DNA of 64,000 nucleotides from Fibrobacter sp. UWB16 (GCF_900215325.1 NZ_OCMS01000001.1:682001-746000); one strand, 5' to 3'; positions 34,743-43,422 are shown, counted from the stretch's first letter. Notes: generated by a model from the letters alone, not told the origin. Numbers and translations: made by a program.

Positions 34743-36150
34743 CAGTCATCGCCTTCACCGCGATTTCGCGATCGTCAAAATGATGTTTGGTCTTACCAAT
34801 GATTTGGTAATCTTCGTGGCCCTTGCCCGCAATCACAAGCCAGTCGCCGCTCTTGAGTTCTGCACAAGCGCGAATAATGGCTTCTTCGCGGTTTTCGACC
34901 ACTTCAAACTTGTCCGTCGTCATGCCGGCGCGAACGTCAGCGATGATGTCTGCAGGCTTTTCGGTACGCGGATTGTCCGACGTAAGCCAAGCCTTGTCCG
35001 CAATGCGTTCGGCAATGCCACCCATGATCGGGCGCTTCGTCTTGTCACGGTCACCACCGCAGCCAAACACGGTCGAAAGCTTGCCGCGGCAGAGGCTACG
35101 AGCCACATTCAGCACGCGTTCAAGAGCATCCGGCGTGTGGGCGTAGTCCACAATCACATGCTTGCCGTCCTTGCTCCAGACTTTTTCAAAGCGACCCGGA
35201 ACGCGTACGGTCGCAATAGCCTTGCGCATGGCATTTTCAGGCACGCAGAGAGCGTGGGCCCATGCAAGCACCAGTAGCAAGTTGTCCACGTTAAAGTCGC
35301 CACAGAGCGGAGTTTCAAACTTTTCCGTTGCAATCATCGGGAGCGAAAATTCGAGACCGTCTTCGGTGCTCTTGATTTCGCCAAACGGCTTCACGTCAGC
35401 CTTTGCCTTGCCAAGTCTCGAAACAGCCACCTTGCGGCAATCGAGAGCGTTAAAGAGCTTTTCGCCGTGAGCATCGTCGATGTTGATGACAGCCACGCCA
35501 TTATCTGCAAGGTACTTCGTAAAGAGCAATTTCTTGGCCTCGAAGTAGGCATCCATCGTCTTGTGGTAATCGAGATGGTCCTGCGTCAAGTTGCTGAAAA
35601 GTCCACTTCTGAACTTGATGCCAGCCACACGGCCCTGATGGAGCGAATGAGAAGAAGCTTCCATCACGAGGTCCGTGCAACCCGCTTCAACAGCGCGAGA
35701 TGCAAATTCATAAAGGTCCAAAAGACCCGGAGTCGTAAGCGATGCCGGCACGGACTTGTCGCCAATCTTATTCTTGATGGTACCAAGCAAAGCCGTCTTG
35801 CGGCCTTCCGCTTCGAGCATGGCGTTCATGAGGAACGCACTCGTCGTCTTGCCGTTCGTGCCTGTAATGGCATGGCAAGTGAGTTTGCTGAACGGATCCT
35901 TGTAGAAAATTTTTGCCGCTTCGAGACGGGCAGCCTTCACATCGGGCACCTGGATCCACTTGGACGTCAGTCCTTCGGGAGCCATAGTCTCACCGACAAC
36001 AGCAACGGCACCAGCCGCGATAGCGCTACGGGCAAAGGCTTCATAGCCTTCCGCCGGAATGGAGAAGAACAAATTCCCCGGTTTCACACGGCGGGAATCA
36101 TCACAAAGCCCCGTCACGGACAACTTTTCCATAAGTCCTTCCGAAATCAT
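34729..36150 (-). CDS. murE: UDP-MurNAc-tripeptide synthetase MurE
   Basis: This is a 473-residue Mur ligase for the third residue of the stem peptide. The ATP loop is AITGTNGKTTSAFL. The substrate motif DNPR (SDNPRTEKP) is the version associated with meso-diaminopimelate, so the peptidoglycan is probably DAP type. I place the start at the ATG at 36150, which shares a base with the ftsI TGA and has AAGGAG eight bases upstream; a TTG at 36180 is less likely. Confidence 0.95.
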   Translation of the reverse strand: MISEGLMEKLSVTGLCDDSRRVKPGNLFFSIPAEGYEAFARSAIAAGAVAVVGETMAPEGLTSKWIQVPDVKAARLEAAKIFYKDPFSKLTCHAITGTNGKTTSAFLMNAMLEAEGRKTALLGTIKNKIGDKSVPASLTTPGLLDLYEFASRAVEAGCTDLVMEASSHSLHQGRVAGIKFRSGLFSNLTQDHLDYHKTMDAYFEAKKLLFTKYLADNGVAVINIDDAHGEKLFNALDCRKVAVSRLGKAKADVKPFGEIKSTEDGLEFSLPMIATEKFETPLCGDFNVDNLLLVLAWAHALCVPENAMRKAIATVRVPGRFEKVWSKDGKHVIVDYAHTPDALERVLNVARSLCRGKLSTVFGCGGDRDKTKRPIMGGIAERIADKAWLTSDNPRTEKPADIIADVRAGMTTDKFEVVENREEAIIRACAELKSGDWLVIAGKGHEDYQIIGKTKHHFDDREIAVKAMTDAEA

Positions 36151-38036
36151 CAGCTTTTCTCCTTTAAGGTCAGCTTGCAAATCATGCCCCTCTGCAAGGC
36201 TTCTTCGGCCTTGGGTTCCTGGGCTACAACGCGTCCCTTTCCTGTATATTCAACATTCATGCGGATGTTCCCCATCACTTCGAGAGCATCCTTTAACGAA
36301 AGTCCCTGCAAGTTCGGCATTTTGCTAGCCACAGCATCGCCGAGCAAAAGCGTCTTGCCATTCACAAGGCCTGCATCCACACGTTCCGAAATCACGCGGA
36401 GCCCCTTGCCTTCAAAGTGAACCACGCAGCTGTGCTTTCTTGCATAATCTTTAACGGCAGAAACCATCATTCCGCCAAAATCCTTGTCGCACGGAGAACC
36501 GAGCTTTACCTGCTTCAAGTTATGGGCAAGCGGCGAGAGCGCCGGATGGTAATAAATCCCTTCCATGATGCGGCGGAAAATCGGGCCAGCCGTAAGACCA
36601 CCGACGTGCTTACCCTGCGGGTCATCCACAAGTACGAGGCACACATAGCGCGTATCTTCGGACGGAGCAAGCCCAATAAACGAAGCCACCTGGGAATTAC
36701 GGTCATAAGAACGGGTCAAGTGATTGTACTTTTCAGCCGTACCCGTCTTGCCACCAAACAAGACATCGGGCAACTTCTGCGATGCAACACGCTTTGCCGT
36801 ACCGCTATTCACCACGCGGTTAAGCATCTTGCGGATTGTTGCAGCAGTCTTTTCAGAAACAACTCTGCGGAGTTCCACCGGCTTGTTCTTTTCAACGACA
36901 TCGCCATTGGAATTGCGCCATTCCTTCACAATCTGCGGACGCATAAGCTTACCACCATTAGCAATAGCAGCATAAGCCATGACCATCTGGATCGGAGTCA
37001 CAGAAACGGCGTGGCCAAAGCCCATCGTCTTTAACGTTCTATCATCACGAGTGAGTTCCGTCGGCGTCAAGAGTCTTCCGCTTTCTTCACCTTCGTAGTT
37101 GTCAAACGCTCTCGTACCAATGCCAAAGGCGCGTGCCATCTTGAATAGGCGATCAGCACCCACTTCAGAGGCAATCTTTGCAAAGACGATGTTCGAAGAC
37201 TGCACCATCGCTTCGCTCATGTCCATATCGCCATACACGTGGGTATCGCAAATTTTTTCGGACCTCGGATTCCATCTCCAGCAACGGCCTTCGTTTACAA
37301 AAATCTTGTTCGGGCTGACGGCGTTATTTTCAAGAGCCGCAGCAGCCGTAATGACCTTGAACGTAGAACCCGGTTCGTACGACATCGAAATAATTTCGTT
37401 CTTCGACATGCGACCGACACCCTGATTCTTGGAATTCGGGTCAAAAGTCGGGTAGCTAGCCATCGCAAGGATTTCACCCGTGTACGGGTCCACGACAACA
37501 GCACTTGCGCTCGTCGCCATAAATTCAGCAACGCCATCCTTCAAAGCCTTTTCGACAATTTCTTGCATGTTGCGGTCAATCGTCAGCACAAGATTCAAGC
37601 CAGACTTCGCTTCGACCACATTTTTCGAACGGTAATAGACTTCACGGCGATGAACATCCTGGACACTCACGCGAATGCCTTCGTCACCGCGGAGGCTATC
37701 GTCGAAAATCTTTTCCATGCCCATGCTGCCCGAACCATTATAGCCCACCTTGCCTACAATCTGAGAGGCCAAGGAGCCCTGCAAGAAGAGACGGCTATAA
37801 CCCAGGTTATCACTCGTATCGCGCATGCTTTCTGCAAATACGACACCATTGCGGTCCATGATCGTCCCGCGTTCGGCATACAAGTTCTTCGTATGCGTCA
37901 CCATCGACTTCGTATTGACCTGATAAACACTACGGTTCAAAACCTGGATGTCAAAAGTCTGCCAAACGAGCACACCAATCGTGCAAAGGACAAGGCTCTT
38001 CAAAATAAACAGAGGATCTGCGCCGTACTTATTCAT
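36150..38036 (-). CDS. ftsI: Septal transpeptidase FtsI/PBP3 with PASTA domain
   Basis: This is a 628-residue class B penicillin-binding protein. It has an N-terminal membrane anchor (about residues 9-27) and a pedestal domain. The transpeptidase domain has SxxK in EPGSTFKVI, SxN in VQSSNIVFAK and KTG in FGGKTGTAEK. The C-terminal ~60 residues, from MPNLQGLSLKDALEVMG to the end, form a PASTA-like domain, which proteobacterial FtsI lacks but Gram-positive PBP2x and SpoVD have. The start overlaps ftsL by 8 bp. Confidence 0.95.
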   Translation of the reverse strand: MNKYGADPLFILKSLVLCTIGVLVWQTFDIQVLNRSVYQVNTKSMVTHTKNLYAERGTIMDRNGVVFAESMRDTSDNLGYSRLFLQGSLASQIVGKVGYNGSGSMGMEKIFDDSLRGDEGIRVSVQDVHRREVYYRSKNVVEAKSGLNLVLTIDRNMQEIVEKALKDGVAEFMATSASAVVVDPYTGEILAMASYPTFDPNSKNQGVGRMSKNEIISMSYEPGSTFKVITAAAALENNAVSPNKIFVNEGRCWRWNPRSEKICDTHVYGDMDMSEAMVQSSNIVFAKIASEVGADRLFKMARAFGIGTRAFDNYEGEESGRLLTPTELTRDDRTLKTMGFGHAVSVTPIQMVMAYAAIANGGKLMRPQIVKEWRNSNGDVVEKNKPVELRRVVSEKTAATIRKMLNRVVNSGTAKRVASQKLPDVLFGGKTGTAEKYNHLTRSYDRNSQVASFIGLAPSEDTRYVCLVLVDDPQGKHVGGLTAGPIFRRIMEGIYYHPALSPLAHNLKQVKLGSPCDKDFGGMMVSAVKDYARKHSCVVHFEGKGLRVISERVDAGLVNGKTLLLGDAVASKMPNLQGLSLKDALEVMGNIRMNVEYTGKGRVVAQEPKAEEALQRGMICKLTLKEKS

Positions 38037-38346
38037 GCGACTCCCCCGTTATCATGATTTTTACCGGAACGCCATTCAATCCAAGGCCAGAACGTTCCGC
38101 GAACTTTGCAAGATGGTTCATAGACGTAAGCTTGTTGATTTCGTAATCCCTCAAAAGGATTTCACGATTGAGCAAGTTCGCCTTTTCCCTTAATCCATAG
38201 AAAGTGCCGTAAAGACGGTTGATGCGGTTCTGCATATATACAGGAACCATGCACACCATCGAACCAACAAGCACAAGGAGAAGCACAACACCCATCACGC
38301 CATGCTTCCCGGATTTTACGGATTCATTCTGCACGTTATCAGTCAT
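38029..38346 (-). CDS. ftsL: FtsL-like division protein
   Basis: This is a 105-residue bitopic protein. It has a short cytoplasmic N-terminus, one span (about residues 17-37, VMGVVLLLVLVGSMVCMVPV) and a periplasmic helix likely to form a coiled coil (about 45-75). Sequence similarity to known FtsL is weak, but size, topology and the position between rsmH and ftsI fit. It overlaps rsmH by 4 bp and ftsI by 8 bp. Confidence 0.8.
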   Translation of the reverse strand: MTDNVQNESVKSGKHGVMGVVLLLVLVGSMVCMVPVYMQNRINRLYGTFYGLREKANLLNREILLRDYEINKLTSMNHLAKFAERSGLGLNGVPVKIMITGESHE

Positions 38347-39356
38347 ACTCTTTCATACACCCTGAGTTTTGCAGAACGAGCCCGGCTGTTCCTGTTGATT
38401 TCGTCAGCCGAGGGCAAGATCGGCTTGCGGTTCACTTTTTTCAAACGCTGGTGGTTACCACCGCACATGCACACCGGCAAGTTTTCCGGGCAAATGCATG
38501 CCTTTTCAAATTCTGCTGCCGTTTCCTTAACACAGCGGTCTTCCACAGAATGGTAGCTCATCACGACCAAACGTCCGCCCACCTTGAGGCAATCGACTGC
38601 TGCGCGGAGGCTATCTTCAATCTGCTTGAGTTCGCCATTCACTTCCATGCGGATAGCCTGGAACACACGAGCCAAAAGGCTATTGGCGTCACGGCGCTTG
38701 TCCGGGAACACGGCTTCGACAACGGCCTTGATATCGCTCGGGAGCACATCGCGGCCCTGAGTGGCAATTTCTCCCACTTTTTCCTTGATGCGGGTGGCGA
38801 GTTTGAACGCACGATCCATATCGGCATTCTTGCGGAGCGCAGCGGCGAAATCATCTTCGCTCACCGTGCGGAGCCATTCCTGAGCAGAAACATTTTCGCG
38901 ACGGTCCATACGCAAATCGAGCGGATTGTCGCCAACAAACGTGAAACCACGGCTAGAGTCATCCACCTGATGGCTGCTGATGCCGAGATCGTAAAGGATA
39001 CCGTCAATAGTATTCGGTTCAATTTCGTTTCCGAGTTCAGCAAACGGAACCGGATGGACAATAAACTTGGGGAGAACGCCTGCAAGGCGCTTCGTTGCAA
39101 ACTGAACGGCTTCGTCATCACGGTCAAACGCATGGAGCGTTCCCGCTTCGTTCAGCTTTTGAGCAATAGCATAAGAATGGCCGCCACCGCCAAGGGTGCA
39201 GTCCACATACACTCCGTCAGCCTTAATATTCAGACCTTCAAGGCATTCTTGGAGCATTACCGGATCGTGATAGAATTCTCTCCCTTGAACTCCAGCGACC
39301 GCGGCTTCGGAAATTTCATTTACATGTACTGACTTGCGGAGATCGTTATCTGCCAT
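38343..39356 (-). CDS. rsmH: 16S rRNA m4C1402 methyltransferase RsmH (MraW)
   Basis: This is a 337-residue SAM-dependent methyltransferase that N4-methylates C1402 in the ribosomal decoding centre. Family motifs are HDPVMLQECLEGL, the SAM loop VDCTLGGGGHS, the LYDLGISSHQVDD segment and VMSYHSVEDR. The start at 39356 lies inside the last codons of mraZ (11-bp overlap), with a GAGGGGG ribosome-binding site. Confidence 0.96.
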   Translation of the reverse strand: MADNDLRKSVHVNEISEAAVAGVQGREFYHDPVMLQECLEGLNIKADGVYVDCTLGGGGHSYAIAQKLNEAGTLHAFDRDDEAVQFATKRLAGVLPKFIVHPVPFAELGNEIEPNTIDGILYDLGISSHQVDDSSRGFTFVGDNPLDLRMDRRENVSAQEWLRTVSEDDFAAALRKNADMDRAFKLATRIKEKVGEIATQGRDVLPSDIKAVVEAVFPDKRRDANSLLARVFQAIRMEVNGELKQIEDSLRAAVDCLKVGGRLVVMSYHSVEDRCVKETAAEFEKACICPENLPVCMCGGNHQRLKKVNRKPILPSADEINRNSRARSAKLRVYERV

Positions 39357-39819
39357 TATCCCCCTCCGTCAAGCCTTCACCATAGAACGCGGCATCGAAA
39401 GCGTCGATAGCTTCATTTGTCTGTAAGCCATACTTTTCGTTGTAACGTTCAGGATTCCATAATTCGAGAGTTTTACCGCTGGCCTGGACGTAAAGAACTT
39501 CGTCTTTAAGACCGGCATACTCCAGCAATATTTTGGGGAGTAAAATGCGATTCTGGCCATCCATCTCCACGACTGTGGGGCAGAGGCCTCTCCGAACTAA
39601 ATCGGCTTGACGGCGGTCGGACCGGCTGTCCAAGTCCGCCATGAATTTCTCAAACTCGGGTAGGACGAACAACCGGAGGGTGCGGTCCGGGCCACGGGTG
39701 ACCACGAACTCATTCCCTTCGGACGCCGAAAGCTGACGACGGAATTCCCTAGGGAAGGAGGTCCTTCCCTTTCCATCGATCGCCGTTTGGGCTTGTCCTA
39801 TGAAAGAAGTGAAATTCAT
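39346..39819 (-). CDS. mraZ: Transcriptional regulator MraZ
   Basis: This is a 157-residue AbrB-like double-repeat protein, first gene of the dcw cluster and usually its autoregulator. The two repeats are visible as DGKGRTSFPREFRRQL and DGQNRILLPKILLEYA. I chose ATG 39819; an in-frame GTG at 39828 would add three residues. Candidate binding repeats (GTGGK) lie immediately upstream. Confidence 0.93.
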   Translation of the reverse strand: MNFTSFIGQAQTAIDGKGRTSFPREFRRQLSASEGNEFVVTRGPDRTLRLFVLPEFEKFMADLDSRSDRRQADLVRRGLCPTVVEMDGQNRILLPKILLEYAGLKDEVLYVQASGKTLELWNPERYNEKYGLQTNEAIDAFDAAFYGEGLTEGDNGR

Positions 39820-39833
39820 ATTTGACACATTTT

Positions 39834-39879
39834 ACCACAACACTTATCACACACCACAAATATACCCACTTTCTACCAC
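39834..39879 (-). promoter_or_regulatory. Candidate MraZ operator
   Basis: Four direct copies of GTGGT/GTGGG on the minus strand occur at 39875-39879, 39865-39869, 39853-39857 and 39834-39838. The first two are exactly 10 bp apart. In studied bacteria MraZ binds TGGGN-type repeats about 10 bp apart upstream of its own gene. The later spacings (12 and 19) deviate. Confidence 0.45.
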
Positions 39880-40017
39880 TATGGCAACAGAAAACCGGGG
39901 TCGAGCTTAAAAAAAGCATACTTTTACCGTTTGTTAAAGAAATTTTTACACAAAAATCCAGTTTCAGACGCCATCGAGAGTAATATTTACGTAAGATTTT
40001 CGTTATAAAACATTTTC

Positions 40018-40202
40018 GTCACCCTGAGGAGCATAGCGACGGTCAGGTTTATCAAAAGCACCTTCGTCACCCTGAGGAGCGTAGCGACGAAGGGTCCAGT
40101 CAAGTCTCGTTAAAGTAACTGGATCCTGCTCCTTCGAACCTAATTCAACTAAGGGGCTAAAGTCCCAAGTTTCATATATCCGCTTACAGCGTCAGGATGA
40201 CG
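40018..40202. repeat. Intergenic repeat with doubled CGTCACCCTGAGGAGC end
   Basis: CGTCACCCTGAGGAGC occurs at 40018 and again at 40065. The right end is GTCAGGATGACG, with GTCCAGTCAAG/GTAACTGGATCC in the middle and a GGGGCT-AAAG-TCCC hairpin. It occupies most of the 428-bp gap between mraZ and the FliB-like gene. Confidence 0.7.
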
Positions 40203-40247
40203 AAATGAAAAACATCAAAACGACGGAAAGCATTCTATCTTTACCAC

Positions 40248-41321
40248 ATGCTTCTTCGAGTTCCTGATTTTTACGATTCGTTCCATTGCATCGCCGACAA
40301 ATGCACCGATACCTGCTGTGTCGGCTGGGAAATCGACATCGACGAAACTAGCGCCAAGCGCTACAAAACCGTCCAGGGAGAATTCGGCGAAAAGCTCCGC
40401 CAAAACATCGAAGACGATCATTTCAAATTGCTCCCCGGCGACCGCTGCCCATTCTTACGGCAAGACGGGCTCTGCGACATGATTTGCAACCTCGGCGAAG
40501 AGAGCCTTTGCGACATCTGTCGTGAACACCCGAGATTCGTCGAAGTCTACGGCGACATCATGGAAAAAGGAATCGGGCTCTGCTGCGAAGAAGGCGTACG
40601 CCTCCTGCTTGAGAGCAAAGGTACAGCCACCTCGCCCATCGCATTTATCGAGCGAGAAATCGACGACGCCCCCGATGAAATCCCCGACGACGCACTCGAA
40701 GCCCGCGATGTCATTTTCGAAGAACGTAATCATTTGTTCAAAATTCTAGCAGACCACAGCAAACCGCTGAACGTCCGACTCATCGAGTTATTGGATTACA
40801 CCATCGAGACAAGTGGTTTAGAACTGTCCGAACCCGGCGATTCCGAAGTTCGCACAAACTATAAAATTTCGAACAACATCCACCACTCGTGGATCGACGT
40901 CCTTGGCAAAGGCGAAAGCTACGGCCCCGCCTGGGATTCGGCGTACAAGAAGATCAAAGAAATCGGCTGGTCAGCACCAGCAAATTCAGAAGTCGCTCCA
41001 AATTCGGGCAGCTCAATCTTCACAGACAGCGACGGTGAAAAAATCATCGCCTACCTGCTATTCCGCTACTACGAAAAAAGCTTATTCGACGGCAACAGCC
41101 TCACCAAAGTGGAGTTTGCCATTTATTTCTGGATCATGTTGCAAAAATTCGGAAAAATCCTCGCTGGCAATTCGGCCCCGCAAACCGCCCCAATTGATGC
41201 CATCAAGTTGCTCAGCAAGCAAACCGAATATTCCGAAGAAATCATGGAGATTTTAGAGCAAGAATTCATGGAAAATCCAGCGTTTTTGCCCGCCATTTTC
41301 AAAAGAATTCTAGCGGAATAA
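40248..41321 (+). CDS. FliB-like protein (flagellin lysine-N-methylase family)
   Basis: This is a 357-residue soluble protein with a Cys-rich N-terminal half. The order HCIADKCTDTCCVGWEIDID, then CPFLRQDGLCDMI, then LCDICREHPRF matches the flagellin lysine-N-methylase (FliB) family as I know it, whose cysteines bind an Fe-S cluster. The C-terminal part is helical. No flagellar gene is in the window, and Fibrobacter is regarded as non-flagellated, so the substrate may be another surface protein such as a pilin. The ATG at 40248 has no clear ribosome-binding site. It appears monocistronic. Confidence 0.75.
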   Translation: MLLRVPDFYDSFHCIADKCTDTCCVGWEIDIDETSAKRYKTVQGEFGEKLRQNIEDDHFKLLPGDRCPFLRQDGLCDMICNLGEESLCDICREHPRFVEVYGDIMEKGIGLCCEEGVRLLLESKGTATSPIAFIEREIDDAPDEIPDDALEARDVIFEERNHLFKILADHSKPLNVRLIELLDYTIETSGLELSEPGDSEVRTNYKISNNIHHSWIDVLGKGESYGPAWDSAYKKIKEIGWSAPANSEVAPNSGSSIFTDSDGEKIIAYLLFRYYEKSLFDGNSLTKVEFAIYFWIMLQKFGKILAGNSAPQTAPIDAIKLLSKQTEYSEEIMEILEQEFMENPAFLPAIFKRILAE

Positions 41322-41466
41322 CGCCGTCGAGCGAGAATCGCTAATTTTTACATTATTTTTGCCTTTTTTTGACGAAAATCACAATTCATCCCCTTATTTT
41401 TTGGTATTTTACAACTGTTTAAAATAGAATCCCTGGGATCAACCAAAAATCTTTAGGAGTATGAGC

Positions 41467-42009
41467 ATGTTTAGACGAATTCTCAGTTTGATTGTACTTG
41501 CAGCAGCAATGGGTTTTGCACAGTTTGCACCTGAACCACAGGTTGCCGACATCAAGTTAATGATGGATCCCAAGACTGAACAACCCATGAAAATGGACTT
41601 TTCAACGCACCTTTCGGGCATCAGCGATCCGGGCATTTTGTTCGCGCATTTCAGCAACCGACCGCTGCTCATCTATTATTTCAGCCCCAAGTGCCCGCAC
41701 TGCCAAAAGCACTTCCCCGAGATCCAGAACCTCATCAAGGAATATGAATCCAAGGGACTCACAGGCATTGCCATCGGCTTGAACGGCGGCATCAAGAAGA
41801 ACGACATCCGTCTGTTCATCGACCAGTACCACGCTGTTATTCCGGTATTCCAGGACACGGATAGTAAGTTTGGGCCGGCTTATGGCACGGGTTACATCCC
41901 GGTGGTCTACCTCGTGCAGAAGGACGGCACGTTCTACCGCTACGAAACACTCAACGAAGCGAACATGAACCATTTGCGCGCTACGCTGAACAAGATTTTG
42001 AAGAAGTAA
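41467..42009 (+). CDS. Exported thioredoxin-fold protein (TlpA/ResA-like)
   Basis: This is a 180-residue protein with a signal peptide (MFRRILSLIVLAAAMGFA) and a thioredoxin fold carrying a CPHC active site (SPKCPHCQKHF) and a cis-proline loop (GTGYIPVVYLV). It probably acts as a periplasmic disulphide reductase or oxidoreductase. An ATG at 41461 is only one base from AGGAGT, so the ATG at 41467, seven bases from AGGAG, is the better start. It is a single gene followed by a strong hairpin terminator shared with tRNA-Arg. Confidence 0.85.
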   Translation: MFRRILSLIVLAAAMGFAQFAPEPQVADIKLMMDPKTEQPMKMDFSTHLSGISDPGILFAHFSNRPLLIYYFSPKCPHCQKHFPEIQNLIKEYESKGLTGIAIGLNGGIKKNDIRLFIDQYHAVIPVFQDTDSKFGPAYGTGYIPVVYLVQKDGTFYRYETLNEANMNHLRATLNKILKK

Positions 42010-42047
42010 TAAAAACGGCCGTCGAACCTGGCGCCCCTGGGCGCCAG

Positions 42048-42090
42048 ACGGTATGAAAAAAGCCCCACAAGGGGGCTTTTTTCATACCGT
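42048..42090. terminator. Perfect bidirectional terminator including the tRNA 3' end
   Basis: A perfect inverted repeat spans 42048-42066 and 42072-42090 with a 5-nt loop, giving A6/T6 tracts on both sides of GCCCC/GGGGC. Its outer arm on the right is the 3' end of tRNA-Arg (CGGT); the left arm is an exact copy. A second palindrome (TGGCGCC/GGCGCCA, 42029-42046) adjoins it. Confidence 0.85.
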
Positions 42091-42158
42091 CGGCGGGAGT
42101 CGAACCCACGACCCGTTGCTTAGAAGGCAACTGCTCTATCCAACTGAGCTACGACGGC
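42085..42158 (-). tRNA. tRNA-Arg (anticodon TCT)
   Basis: A full cloverleaf can be drawn on the minus strand: acceptor GCCGTCG, D-stem GCTC/GAGC, anticodon stem GTTGC/GCAAC with loop CTTCTAA (anticodon TCT), variable loop GGGTC and T-arm GTGGG-TTCGACT-CCCGC. The first acceptor pair would be a G-U, which is unusual. CCA is not encoded. Confidence 0.93.
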
Positions 42159-42172
42159 GTTTGTGAGCACAC

Positions 42173-42202
42173 AATATAGTAAATAATTTGATTTTTCGTC
42201 AA
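42173..42202 (-). promoter_or_regulatory. Sigma-70 type promoter of tRNA-Arg
   Basis: TTGACG (42202-42197) and TATATT (42178-42173) are separated by 18 bp. The predicted start is about 8 nt upstream of the mature tRNA 5' end. Confidence 0.75.
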
Positions 42203-42278
42203 TTCTCGCACAGTCCGTCCCACAATCTCTCTAAAAAATTACGTAATCCCCATTGCCATTATCGGGAATTTTATCTAC

Positions 42279-42310
42279 ATTTATGCATGAATTTAAATAT
42301 TTGCATAAAT
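42279..42310. promoter_or_regulatory. 9-bp dyad upstream of metF
   Basis: ATTTATGCA and TGCATAAAT form a perfect inverted repeat with a 14-nt centre, ending 33 bp before the metF start. It could be an operator; no known site is matched. Confidence 0.3.
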
Positions 42311-42343
42311 CAAAAGCGCGATATACAATCGCACGGAGATACA

Positions 42344-43234
42344 ATGAAGATTATCGACATCCTGAAGCAAGACAAGATGAGCCTCTCCTTCGAGGTGTTC
42401 CCGCCTAAAAAAGAAACGAGTTTTGAAAACGTTAAAGCAGCTACCGAAGCAATTGCAAAGCTTAACCCCGCATTTATGAGCGTCACATACGGCGCAGGCG
42501 GCGGCGTGAGCCAGTACACGCTCGAAATTGCGAAGAATCTCAAGTACAATTTCAACATTCCGATGCTCGCCCACCTCACCTGCATTTCGAGCACCAAGGA
42601 AACCATCCACCAGCGCATCGAAGACATGAAGGCCGCCGGCATCAAGAACGTGATGGCCCTCCGTGGCGACCTCACGCCGGAACTCATTGCAAATGGCCGT
42701 GGCGACTGCGACTACCACCACGCCGTCGAGCTTATCCGCGAACTCAAAGCCGCTGATGCCGATTTTTGCATTGGCGCCGCCTGCTACCCGGAAAAACACC
42801 CGGAAAGTCCAAACCAAGCCGAAGATATCAAGCACCTCAAGGAAAAGGTCGATGCAGGCGCCGACTTCCTCACGACGCAGATGGTCTTCGACAACAACCT
42901 TTTCTTCAGCTTCCTTTACAAGCTCCGCGATGCAGGCGTGAACTGCCCGGTGCTCCCCGGCATTATGCCCATCACGAACGCAAACCAGGTCGAACGCGCC
43001 ATTAAGCTTTCGGGTTCGTTCATGCCGCAGCGTTTCAAGTCGCTCGTGGACAAGTTCGGTAGCGATCCGGAAGCCATGAAGCAGGCTGGCATCATCTACG
43101 CCACCGACCAGATCATCGACCTCTACGCGAACGGCATCACGAACGTCCACGTTTATTCCATGAACAAGCCGGACGTCGCCGAAGGTATCCTCAAGAACGT
43201 CTCTGCCATCCTCGGCAAGAACTTTGCAGGGTAA
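42344..43234 (+). CDS. metF: 5,10-methylenetetrahydrofolate reductase MetF
   Basis: This is a 296-residue FAD-dependent TIM-barrel enzyme making 5-methyl-THF for methionine synthesis. The N-terminal SFEVFPPKKE carries the catalytic Glu. AHLTCISST, NVMALRGD and the TTQMVFDN and CPVLPGIMPIT segments are typical. The start at 42344 has GGAG five bases upstream; an in-frame extension back to 42188 has no family support. A dyad at 42279-42310 could regulate it. Confidence 0.95.
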   Translation: MKIIDILKQDKMSLSFEVFPPKKETSFENVKAATEAIAKLNPAFMSVTYGAGGGVSQYTLEIAKNLKYNFNIPMLAHLTCISSTKETIHQRIEDMKAAGIKNVMALRGDLTPELIANGRGDCDYHHAVELIRELKAADADFCIGAACYPEKHPESPNQAEDIKHLKEKVDAGADFLTTQMVFDNNLFFSFLYKLRDAGVNCPVLPGIMPITNANQVERAIKLSGSFMPQRFKSLVDKFGSDPEAMKQAGIIYATDQIIDLYANGITNVHVYSMNKPDVAEGILKNVSAILGKNFAG

Positions 43235-43242
43235 TTAACGCG

Positions 43243-43365
43243 TCGTCATTATGACGCCATTCTCAACGGCGTCATGTTGAGAGGCAAAGCCTCGAAACAT
43301 CCAGTAATTTCTCGCATAACAAGATTTAACTGGATTCTTCGTCCTCACGGACTCAGAATGACGAG
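43243..43365. repeat. Intergenic repeat CGTCATTATGACG...CTCAGAATGACG
   Basis: CGTCATTATGACG is itself palindromic, ATCCAGTAATTT pairs imperfectly with AGATTTAACTGGAT, and the right end is CTCAGAATGACG. It belongs to the family at 15273-15421 and 40018-40202. Confidence 0.65.
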
Positions 43366-43390
43366 ATGCAAAAAGACTCAGATTGACATC

Positions 43391-43422
43391 AAAAAAAGAC
43401 CTGACGATAAGCCAGGTCTTTT
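43391..43422. terminator. Bidirectional terminator
   Basis: AAAAGACCTG pairs with CAGGTCTTTT around a 9-nt loop. It serves the OmpA-type gene ending at 43472 and possibly metF. Confidence 0.85.

Noticed and set aside
42015-42047. Second tRNA or tRNA fragment next to tRNA-Arg
   Set aside because: A T-loop-like string (GTCGAAC) occurs, but flanking bases do not form a T-stem or any other arm.
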